Of a stretch of 50,651 nt of DNA, positions 1 to 8,342 are shown piece by piece; position 1 is the first letter of the stretch; each line of letters opens with the position of its first letter. The notes beneath the pieces were generated by a model. It did not search any database. It was given only the letters and a program-made list of their open reading frames with translations, and was not told the DNA's origin. The stretch is from Verrucomicrobiota bacterium (lineage in GTDB: Bacteria > Verrucomicrobiota > Verrucomicrobiia > Opitutales > UBA953), in contig JAURJZ010000003.1 in the NCBI GenBank assembly GCA_030831965.1, positions 1-50,651 of the forward strand, in the 5' to 3' direction. The position numbers were made by a program, and so were the translations under genes.

Positions 1-832
1 CCGCGCGATCAACGCCAAGGGCCTCGCCGACATCACCCAGGGCGAGCTCACCAACTTCGAGAACATCGCCAAGAGCGCCGGCGCCAAGGGCCTCGCGTTC
101 ATCAAGTGCGAAGCGGGCGAATGGAAGTCCCCGATCGTGAAATTCTTCTCCGACGACGAGAAGGCCGCCCTGAAGCAGCAGCTCAACATCGAGGACGGCG
201 ACATCGTCTTCTTCGCCGCCGCCCCGTGGGAGCAGGCCTCGACCATCCTCGGCCGCATCCGCCTCGAATCGTCCTACCTGCTCAAGGCCCGCGGCCGCAT
301 GAACCTGCCGGCCGACCAGTACAATTTCCTCTGGGTCATCGAATTCCCGCTGATGCTCTGGGACGAGGAGGAGAAGCGCCACGTCTCCGCCCACCATCCC
401 TTCACCGCCCCGGTCGAGGAGGACGAGCCGCTCCTCGCCACCGACCCCGCCAAGGTCCGCGGCCAGCACTACGACATCGTGCTGAACGGCGTCGAGCTCG
501 GCGGCGGCTCGATCCGCATCCACAACCCCGCCGTGCAGAAGCGCGTCTTCGAGGAGGTGCTCAAGATCCCGCAGGACCTCGTCGAGAGCCGCTTCGGCTA
601 CATGCTGAAGGCCTTCTCCTTCGGCGCCCCGCCGCACGGCGGCATCGCCCTCGGCTTCGACCGCGTCGTCGCCATGCTCGCCGGCCGGAGCTCCATCCGC
701 GACATCCTCGCCTTCCCCAAGAACCAGAACGGCCGCGACCTGATGGCCGACTGCCCCGGCCCCGTCTCCGCGCGCCAGCTGCGCGAGCTGCGCATCCGCG
801 CCGCCGACGAGGAGCCCCGCCCGAAGGCCTGA
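1..832 (+). CDS. aspS: Aspartate--tRNA ligase, C-terminal part (5' end outside window)
   Basis: Class II aminoacyl-tRNA synthetase that charges tRNA-Asp in the cytoplasm. The frame is open from base 2 with no start, so the gene begins upstream of the window. The first roughly 85 visible residues match the bacterial insertion (GAD) domain, including the AKGLAFIK and GEWKSPIVKFF stretches. The catalytic core follows, with the flipping-loop-like FTAP segment and class II motif 3 (GGIALGFDRVVAMLAG) near the end, then the usual C-terminal SIRDILAFPKNQ stretch. The GAD domain shows it is the bacterial and not the archaeal type. About half of a typical 590-residue protein is visible. Whether it is discriminating or non-discriminating cannot be judged from this part. 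Confidence 0.96.
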   Translation, partial: RAINAKGLADITQGELTNFENIAKSAGAKGLAFIKCEAGEWKSPIVKFFSDDEKAALKQQLNIEDGDIVFFAAAPWEQASTILGRIRLESSYLLKARGRMNLPADQYNFLWVIEFPLMLWDEEEKRHVSAHHPFTAPVEEDEPLLATDPAKVRGQHYDIVLNGVELGGGSIRIHNPAVQKRVFEEVLKIPQDLVESRFGYMLKAFSFGAPPHGGIALGFDRVVAMLAGRSSIRDILAFPKNQNGRDLMADCPGPVSARQLRELRIRAADEEPRPKA

Positions 833-851
833 GCGCCGCGCCAGTAGGGGG

Positions 852-881
852 TTGCAAGGGCGGAGGGTGCCGGCCTAGGTT
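852..881 (+). promoter_or_regulatory. Candidate promoter of the NSS symporter gene
   Basis: A -35-like TTGCAA (852-857) and a -10-like TAGGTT (876-881) are separated by 18 bp. Only 5 bp separate the -10 from the ATG at 887, so transcription would start at about the start codon and give a leaderless mRNA. The same layout recurs at several other genes in the window. Confidence 0.45.
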
Positions 882-886
882 GCGCC

Positions 887-2488
887 ATGACCTCTCGTCC
901 CCCGGAGGCTTGGAGCTCGAAGCTCGGCGTCATCATGGCCGTGGCCGGAAGCGCGGTCGGCCTCGGCAACTTCCTCCGCTTTCCCGGCCTGGTGGCCGAC
1001 CCCGAGACCGGCGGCGGCGCCTTCCTCGTCGCCTACTTCGTCTCGCTGCTCCTGGTCGGCCTCCCGGTCTGCTGGGTGGAGTGGACGCTCGGCCGCTTCG
1101 GCGGCTCGCGCGGTTTCAACTCCTCGCCGGGCATCTTCCACGCCCTGCTGGGGCGCCCCTGGGGCAAGTACCTCGGCCTGCTCGGCTTCGTCGTGCCCGT
1201 CGGGGTCTACTTCTACTACGTGGTGATCGAGTCCTGGTGCCTCGGCTACGCCTGGCACAGCTTCGCCGGCAACCTCGACCTGGCCGATCCCAAGGCCTTC
1301 GCCGGCTTCTTCGCGGGCTTCACCGGGCAGGGCGAGGACGGCCACCTGCTGCTTGGGGGCGGCGCGCTCGCCTTCTTCGCCGCGGTCTTCGTCCTCAACT
1401 TCGCCATCATTTACCGAGGCATCTCCGGGGGCATCGAGCTGGTCTGCAAGTGGGGGATGCCCCTGCTCATCCTCCTCGCCCTCATCCTGCTCGGGCGCGT
1501 CCTCACCCTCGGCGCCCCCGACCCCTCGAGGCCCGAGCTCAGCGTCTGGAACGGTCTCGGTCACATGTGGAACCCCAAGGCCATCGCGACCGGCCTCTCC
1601 AACCCCGCCGTCTGGCTGAAGGCGGCCTCGCAGGTGTTCTTCACCCTCTCGGTCGGCTTCGGGGTCATCATCACCTACGCCAGCTACCTGAAGCCGAAGG
1701 ACGACGTGGTGCTCAGCGGGCTCACCTCGAGCTCGGCCAACGAGTTCTGCGAGGTCGCCCTGGGCGGCCTGATCACGGTTCCCGCCGCCTACGCCTTCCT
1801 CGGCGCCTCGGCCGTCGCCGGCGGCACCTTCGCCCTCGGCTTCAATGTCCTCCCCCAGGTCTTCGCCCAGATGCCGATGGGGCATTTCTTCGGCGGCTGC
1901 TTCTTCCTCCTCTTGTTCATCGCGGCCATCACCTCCTCGCTCTCGATGCTCCAGCCCGGCATCGCCTTCCTCGAGGAGGGTCTCGGCCTGGATCGCCCCC
2001 GCTCGGTCGCCCTGCTCGGCCTGATCACCGCGGTCGGCTGCACCCTGGTGCTCTGGTTCAGCAAGGACCTCAAGGCGCTGGCGACGGTCGATTTCTGGAT
2101 CGGGGACATCGGCATCTTCCTCCAGGGGACGCTGCTCATCTATGTCTTCAACCTGGGTCTCGGGGTGGAGCGCGGCTGGCAGCAGGCCCACCTGGGCGCG
2201 GAGATGCGCATTCCCGGCATCTTCCGCCCCATCCTTCGCTGGGTCACGCCCGCCTACCTCACGGCCATCTTCGCGATGTTCCTGCTGACCAACCTCGCCG
2301 GCTGGAACCTCAGCCTCGCCTCGCCCGCCTTCGCCCCGACGGGGCCGGTGCTGGACCTCGTTGGCTCGGCCGATGCCCCGGCCAGCCCGGTCGCGCGGCT
2401 CGCCTTCCTCTTCCTCCTGACCTTCCTGGCCTTCTCGGCCCTTCTCATTCACCTGGCCGGCCGCCGCTGGTCCCGCCGCCCTTCCTGA
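887..2488 (+). CDS. Sodium-dependent NSS/SNF-family symporter
   Basis: Integral membrane symporter of the neurotransmitter:sodium symporter family, which takes up amino acids or related solutes with Na+. At 533 residues it has the expected size and about 11-12 hydrophobic segments. The diagnostic TM1 motif GSAVGLGNFLRFP lies at residues 17-29 and includes the unwound Na+/substrate-binding region. The start is the ATG at 887, just after a -10-like hexamer; no Shine-Dalgarno is visible. A tiny membrane protein of the MetS type follows 4 bp downstream, which supports assignment to the bacterial two-component NSS branch (MetP-like, methionine/alanine transport). The substrate cannot be read from sequence alone. 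Confidence 0.9.
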   Translation: MTSRPPEAWSSKLGVIMAVAGSAVGLGNFLRFPGLVADPETGGGAFLVAYFVSLLLVGLPVCWVEWTLGRFGGSRGFNSSPGIFHALLGRPWGKYLGLLGFVVPVGVYFYYVVIESWCLGYAWHSFAGNLDLADPKAFAGFFAGFTGQGEDGHLLLGGGALAFFAAVFVLNFAIIYRGISGGIELVCKWGMPLLILLALILLGRVLTLGAPDPSRPELSVWNGLGHMWNPKAIATGLSNPAVWLKAASQVFFTLSVGFGVIITYASYLKPKDDVVLSGLTSSSANEFCEVALGGLITVPAAYAFLGASAVAGGTFALGFNVLPQVFAQMPMGHFFGGCFFLLLFIAAITSSLSMLQPGIAFLEEGLGLDRPRSVALLGLITAVGCTLVLWFSKDLKALATVDFWIGDIGIFLQGTLLIYVFNLGLGVERGWQQAHLGAEMRIPGIFRPILRWVTPAYLTAIFAMFLLTNLAGWNLSLASPAFAPTGPVLDLVGSADAPASPVARLAFLFLLTFLAFSALLIHLAGRRWSRRPS

Positions 2489-2492
2489 CGCC

Positions 2493-2648
2493 ATGACAAC
2501 CGCCGGCCTCGCCTTCATGATCCTATCCGTCGGATTCGTCACCGTGCTCTTCGCCTGGTGCCTGGTCCGCGTCCTCCGCTCCGACAAGCGCCCGGATCAC
2601 CTCGCGCATGTCGAGCCGGTCGAGACCGAGGACCTGCCGCGCCGCTGA
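2493..2648 (+). CDS. metS: MetS-like small subunit of NSS transporter (51 aa)
   Basis: A 51-residue single-pass membrane protein. It starts MTTAGLAFMILSVGFVTVLF, giving one hydrophobic helix at about residues 4-27, followed by a short basic then acidic cytoplasmic tail. It lies 4 bp after the symporter stop, so it is almost certainly co-transcribed. Small proteins of this size and shape next to NSS symporters are known as MetS (methionine/alanine importer small subunit) and are needed for transport by MetP in Corynebacterium. The match here rests on size, topology and position; I cannot run a profile search. The 54 bp after it hold a weak GCCTC/GAGGC hairpin at 2665-2679. Confidence 0.72.
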   Translation: MTTAGLAFMILSVGFVTVLFAWCLVRVLRSDKRPDHLAHVEPVETEDLPRR

Positions 2649-2702
2649 GGACGTCCGCCGATAAGCCTCGCAAGGAGGCCCCTCGGTTGTCACGGCTAGG
2701 GG

Positions 2703-4031
<1,329 letters not shown>

Positions 4032-4034
4032 GGC

Positions 4035-5573
4035 TCAGAGTTCCTCGATGCCCGCGCGCAGCGCCGCGGCCTTCGCGCGGATCGCGGCCTTCTCCGCGGG
4101 ATCCATCCGCATCGCCTGCCGGACCGCCATGCCGATGCGGGGGTTGTCCTTGAAGCGCCCGGCGTGCCGGAGCCAGAAATCCCAGTAGAGGGCGTTGAGC
4201 GGACAGGCGAGCGGCCCCAGCCGGTCCTTGGGGTCGTAGGGGCACCCCTTGCAGTAGTCCGACATCCGGTTGATGTACGCCGCGGCGCCGCAGTAGGGCT
4301 TCGAGCCGAGGAAGCCCCCGTCCGCGTGCTGGCTCATGCCGATGACGTTCGGCAGCTCGACCCACTCGAAGGCGTCGACGTACACCCCGAGGAACCACCG
4401 CTCGACCTCCCGCGGCCTCACCCCGGCGGTCAGGCAGAACGAGCCGATCACCATCAGCCGCTGGATGTGGTGGGCGTAGGCCGTCGCGAGCGACTGCCCG
4501 ATGGCGTGCCGGAGGCAGTTCATCCGCACCGCCCCGGTCCAGAACCAGGAGGGCAGGGGGAGGTCGTGGCCGAGCGCGTTGCTCTCGGCGTATTCCGGCA
4601 TGCGGGCCCAGTAGACGCCGCGGATGTACTCCCGCCAGCCGATGATCTGCCGGACAAATCCCTCCGTCGCCGCCAGCGGCACGCGCCCGGGGTCGGCCCG
4701 GTGCGCCTCCACCGCCGCCTGGGCGACCTCCAGCGGGTGGAGGAGCTTCACGTTGAGCGCGTGCGAGAGCCGGGAGTGGAACAGCCGGTCGCTCGAGGTG
4801 TGCATCGCGTCCTCGTAGTCGCCGAAGCTCGGCAGCCCGCGCTCCATGAAGGCGCGCAGGTGGGCGAGGGCCTCGCGCCGGTCGAGCGGCCAGGGGAAGG
4901 CCCCGGCCGAGGGCTCGCCGAAGGTCGCCACGCCCGCGGCCTGGATCTCCGCCCAGAGCCCGCGCAGGTCGGCCTTGCCGTCCCAGGGCCGCGGCGCGGG
5001 CGGCTGGCCGTGCCAGGGTTTGCGGTTGTCCGCGTCGAAGTTCCACCTGCCGCCCTCCGGCTCGCCGTCCGCGTCCATCAGGAGGCCGGTGCGGGCGCGG
5101 ACCGAGCGGTAGTAGGACTCCATCAGCCAGCGGCTGCGGGACTTGCCGAAGTGGCGGGCGACGCCGTCGCGCGCGTCGAGGAAGTGGTCCGAGCCGACGA
5201 CCGCGGCCTCGATCCCGCATTCCCGGCGGAAGGCCGCCAGCTCCTGGTCCAGCCTCCACTCGTCCGGTTCCTGGTGCTCGAGGCGCGTCGCGCGCGCCTC
5301 GGCGAGCGCCGTGCGAAGGTTGGCCGCGAACCCCTGGGCGTTGTCGGGGTCGCCGAGGCGGAAATAGCGCACCTTGTGGCCCTTGCCGCGGAGGTGGTCG
5401 GCCAGCCGCCTCATGCCCGCGAGGACGGCGAGGACCTTCTGGGCATGGTGCCGGACATAGTCCGTCTCCGACCTGACCTCCATCAGCACATAGGTGACCG
5501 ACGGGTCCCGGCGGCGGAACCAAGGGTGCTCCGGGTTGAGCTGGTCGCCCAGGATCAGCCGGACGGTGCTCAT
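4035..5573 (-). CDS. phrB: FeS-BCP type photolyase / cryptochrome-related protein
   Basis: Flavin-dependent DNA photolyase of the iron-sulfur bacterial cryptochrome/photolyase group, expected to repair (6-4) photoproducts with light. The 512-residue protein opens with VRLILGDQLNPEHPWF, the typical antenna-domain start. Four cysteines fit the [4Fe-4S] ligands: C353 (MNCLRH), C441 and C444 (DYCKGC) and C457 (LACPLN). Their spacing is identical to the known ligands of Agrobacterium PhrB. The ATG at 5573 is chosen because it begins exactly at the family N-terminus and overlaps the stop of the DUF2256 gene (ATGA). Longer upstream reading frames exist but belong to that other gene. Confidence 0.93.
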   Translation of the reverse strand: MSTVRLILGDQLNPEHPWFRRRDPSVTYVLMEVRSETDYVRHHAQKVLAVLAGMRRLADHLRGKGHKVRYFRLGDPDNAQGFAANLRTALAEARATRLEHQEPDEWRLDQELAAFRRECGIEAAVVGSDHFLDARDGVARHFGKSRSRWLMESYYRSVRARTGLLMDADGEPEGGRWNFDADNRKPWHGQPPAPRPWDGKADLRGLWAEIQAAGVATFGEPSAGAFPWPLDRREALAHLRAFMERGLPSFGDYEDAMHTSSDRLFHSRLSHALNVKLLHPLEVAQAAVEAHRADPGRVPLAATEGFVRQIIGWREYIRGVYWARMPEYAESNALGHDLPLPSWFWTGAVRMNCLRHAIGQSLATAYAHHIQRLMVIGSFCLTAGVRPREVERWFLGVYVDAFEWVELPNVIGMSQHADGGFLGSKPYCGAAAYINRMSDYCKGCPYDPKDRLGPLACPLNALYWDFWLRHAGRFKDNPRIGMAVRQAMRMDPAEKAAIRAKAAALRAGIEEL

Positions 5574-5710
5574 CGTCGGGCGCGCCGGCAGCGCTCGGAG
5601 CAATGCCGCACCTCCGCCCAGCAGCGCTCCCAGCGCTTGCGCCACGAGAAGGGGCGCCCGCAGGTGGCGCAGTCCTTGGTCGGCAGATTGGCTTTCTTGA
5701 CCCCTCGCAT
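5570..5710 (-). CDS. DUF2256 zinc-ribbon-like mini-protein (46 aa)
   Basis: A 46-residue cysteine-rich protein starting MRGVKKANLPTKDCATCGRP and containing FSWRKRWERCW and HCSERCR. The paired CxxC and CxxxC-type cysteines (C14, C17, C37, C41) suggest a small zinc-binding knuckle. The sequence matches my recollection of the DUF2256 family, which is often found beside FeS-BCP photolyases. Its TGA stop overlaps the photolyase ATG by 4 bp, so translation is probably coupled. Its biochemical role is unknown; a link to photolyase cofactor assembly or DNA binding would be inference. Confidence 0.85.
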   Translation of the reverse strand: MRGVKKANLPTKDCATCGRPFSWRKRWERCWAEVRHCSERCRRARR

Positions 5711-5727
5711 TCCCGCAGGGAGGGCGG

Positions 5728-5746
5728 GCTTGCCAGGAAGGCAAGC
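5728..5746 (-). terminator. Stem-loop between the ApbE-fusion gene and the DUF2256/photolyase pair
   Basis: A 7-bp perfect stem (GCTTGCC/GGCAAGC) with a 5-nt loop lies 14 bp after the ApbE-fusion stop and 18 bp before the DUF2256 start. It has no U tract, so it is at best a weak terminator or mRNA-end structure. Similar CTTGCC/GGCAAG hairpins occur in other gaps of this window. Confidence 0.4.
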
Positions 5747-5759
5747 GGGGCGGACGGGT

Positions 5760-8327
5760 TCAGCGCGCGGGTAGCGCCCCCGGCTCGGTCGCGAGCTCCC
5801 GGCCGTCGGCGTCGACCACCAGGGCCTCGAGGCCCTCGCGACGCGCGAGGTCGAGGGCCTCGGCGGGGCCGAGCGACATCAGGGCGGTCGGCCAGCCGTC
5901 GGTCGGGCGGTCCCAGGCCCGGCGCACGCAGACCAGCCGTGGCACCGCTCCCTGCCGGGGTTCGCCTGTGCGCGGGTCGATCAGGTGGTGCGCCTGCCGG
6001 CCGTCCGCCAGCCGCCGGCTGGACCGATGGAGGGCGGAGGTCGCGAGGGCCGAGTCGCGCAGCTCGATGCGCCGAAGGACCCTGCCCGGCGCGGAGGGAT
6101 CCTCGATGCCGACCGTCCACGCGCCGCAGGCGAGGAGCTCGCCTCCGCACTCGAGGAGGAAGTCGCGATGACCCCTTGACCGAAGCAGCCTGGCCGCCCG
6201 GAGGTTGGCGTGGCCCTGCAGGAGCGCGCCGAGGTCGAGCTCGAGCTCGGGATGTGCCTTGGCGAGGGAGGGTCCCGCGGGGTCGAGGCTGAGCTTGCGC
6301 CAGCCCGTGCGCTCGCGGAGGCGGGCAAGCTCGTCCGCGGAGGGAGCCTTCGCCACCTCGCCGTCGGGACCGTAGCCCCAGGCCCGCGTCAGGGGACCGA
6401 GGGTGGGGTCGAAGCCGCCGTCCGTCGCCCGGCTGAGGGCCAGGGCATGGGCGAGCACCTCGGCGAGCCCGGGATCGATGGGCCGCGGCCCGGTTGTCCT
6501 CTCGCGGTTGAACCGGCTGGTGGCCGACTCCGCCTTCCAATGCGACAGGGCCAGCTCGGTGCCGGAGTAGGCCGCCGCGAGCTCGCGCTCGAGATCCTCC
6601 CTGCCCGTGATCGGACCGCGCACCTTGACCCGCCAGCTCGTGCCGAACGCGCGCCCCTCCCAGGTGACCGTCGCCGGGGGCTCGTCCGCGGGAGCCTTGC
6701 TCGCCATGGCCAGGGCGCCGGCAAGGATCAGGGCCAGCGCCGCCAGGTCCTTCCGGCTGAGCCGTCGCTCGTCCCCGGTCGTGCGGACGTAGCCAAGGAG
6801 GGCGCCGGTGGGGCATCCGTAGCGGCAGTAGGCCATCGGGACGAAGGGCGCGAGGGCCAGCCCGAGCGCGGCGAGGATGGCCGAGGCGAGCGCGGCCCCG
6901 CCCAGCACCCAGGCGTCGAAGGGTTCCAGCGCCGCAAGGTCGATGCCCGGCCAGGCCACGGCGGCCAGGAAGGCGGCGGCGAGGGTGACGTGGGGAACCG
7001 CGCGGAGGAGGCGGTCGGCGCGGGGCGCGACGGCGAGGCGAGGCGCCGGGATCCTCGCGAGCAGCGACTGGGCGGCGCCGTGCGGGCAGATTTGGTGACA
7101 GTAGACCTGCCTTCCGCTCAGCCAGGGAACAAGCAGGGCGACCGCGGCCAGCAGGGCCAGCGACCCGAGCTCGCCATGGTGTCGGGCATGCCCCGCCAAC
7201 TGCCCGAGCGAGAGCAGGTGTCCCGCCCAAAGGCCGAGACCGAGCACGAGCACAACCTGCCACGAGGTTCTCACCCAGGCCTTGCCGCGGCCGGGTGACA
7301 AGGCCAGCCCGACCGCGCCGGCGAGGATGGCGGCCGTGGCCAGGCCGCGCCAGCGATCCTCGGCCTTGCCCGCCTCGGTCGCGGTGGCCGCGAAGCGCCG
7401 GCGCAGGCCGTCGGCCACCGCGAAGCTGGTCTGGGTGGCGCCCGCCACGCCCTCGATGCCGGCGGCCTGGAGGTCCAGCCGCGACCATTCGGCCGGCGAC
7501 CAGCGCGCGAGCGAGGGCAGGAAGCCCGGGTCCTCGGTCACGCGCGCGACGTACTCGGGGGTGTCGTAGGAATCCCGGATGGAGACGGACCGCACCTTGG
7601 CGCCGTCGGGCGAGACGACGGCGAGGGCGTCCGTGGGCCCGGCATAACCCAGCACGCTGTCCGCCTGGGGGCTCGTCCGCACCAGGAAGCCGAGCGTGCG
7701 CCCCTGGGCGTCCAGCGCCCGGTGCCAGCCGACGCGCCCCGGGTCGGGCTCGAGCCGCGAGCAGCCGGCCAGTCCGGCGGCGACCGCCTCCGCGGGGGTC
7801 GGGGCGCGGGGGAAGCGGAGCGATCCCGTCCGGCCCGTGAGCCGCTTGCGCACGGACTCGACGATGGCGAGCGAGGTCAGGGTCGAGCCCGCCACGGCCT
7901 CGACCCGCGGGGGCTCGGGATTGGCCGGGCGCCAGCCGCGGAGGCTCTCGAGGAAGCGGCGGTCGCGCCGGACGTCGTCCACATGGTCGGGCGAGTCGGC
8001 GCTGTCGACGATGCGGAGGTCGGCGACGTCGCCCCGCGCGTCGAGGGCCACCCGCACGCGGGTGGGCCCGGAGTAGCCCACGATGTCGTCCGCATCCGGC
8101 CAGGTGACCCAGAGCTCGCCCAGGCGCTGGTTGAGCTCATCCCTCACCTCCCAGCCGCCCCGGTCGAGGGCGCTGAAGCCCGCGGCCTCGGGGAAGATGC
8201 CGCGCGCCTCCTCCAGCGTCGGCTCCCAGTCGGGTTCCGCCGCCTGGCGCGGCGCCGAGGACCATAGGATGAGGGCCGCCGCCGCCACGGCGCCGAGCCG
8301 CCAGCCCCGAACGGCCCATGCCCGCAT
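5760..8327 (-). CDS. Membrane flavoprotein fusion: two FMN-binding domains + CxxxCP membrane core + ApbE flavin transferase
   Basis: A likely extracytoplasmic electron-transfer protein. Positions below count from the upstream ATG at 8339 (859 aa); the ATG at 8327 (855 aa) is preferred because GAGG lies 4 bp before it. Order of parts: signal/anchor (about 12-30); FMN_bind domain 1 (60-165) with AGST at 150-153; FMN_bind domain 2 (185-310) with AGAT at 299-302, the threonines being candidate covalent FMN sites; several TM helices (about 330-545) with CHQICP (C414, C418) and CRYGCP (C505, C509), as in NosR/NapH/CcoG-type proteins; and an ApbE domain (560-859). The ApbE part has DLG at 702-704, HLIDPRTG, and D814/T818 as likely Mg2+ ligands. 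It lies 15 bp (3 bp from the upstream ATG) after a secreted FAD oxidoreductase gene. The physiological electron partner is unknown. Confidence 0.87.
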   Translation of the reverse strand: MRAWAVRGWRLGAVAAAALILWSSAPRQAAEPDWEPTLEEARGIFPEAAGFSALDRGGWEVRDELNQRLGELWVTWPDADDIVGYSGPTRVRVALDARGDVADLRIVDSADSPDHVDDVRRDRRFLESLRGWRPANPEPPRVEAVAGSTLTSLAIVESVRKRLTGRTGSLRFPRAPTPAEAVAAGLAGCSRLEPDPGRVGWHRALDAQGRTLGFLVRTSPQADSVLGYAGPTDALAVVSPDGAKVRSVSIRDSYDTPEYVARVTEDPGFLPSLARWSPAEWSRLDLQAAGIEGVAGATQTSFAVADGLRRRFAATATEAGKAEDRWRGLATAAILAGAVGLALSPGRGKAWVRTSWQVVLVLGLGLWAGHLLSLGQLAGHARHHGELGSLALLAAVALLVPWLSGRQVYCHQICPHGAAQSLLARIPAPRLAVAPRADRLLRAVPHVTLAAAFLAAVAWPGIDLAALEPFDAWVLGGAALASAILAALGLALAPFVPMAYCRYGCPTGALLGYVRTTGDERRLSRKDLAALALILAGALAMASKAPADEPPATVTWEGRAFGTSWRVKVRGPITGREDLERELAAAYSGTELALSHWKAESATSRFNRERTTGPRPIDPGLAEVLAHALALSRATDGGFDPTLGPLTRAWGYGPDGEVAKAPSADELARLRERTGWRKLSLDPAGPSLAKAHPELELDLGALLQGHANLRAARLLRSRGHRDFLLECGGELLACGAWTVGIEDPSAPGRVLRRIELRDSALATSALHRSSRRLADGRQAHHLIDPRTGEPRQGAVPRLVCVRRAWDRPTDGWPTALMSLGPAEALDLARREGLEALVVDADGRELATEPGALPAR

Positions 8328-8342
8328 GCCGCCTCGCATCCC

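Noticed and set aside
887-2648. Riboswitch upstream of the NSS symporter
   Set aside because: Only 54 bp separate it from aspS and a promoter-like element lies just before the ATG; there is no room for an aptamer.
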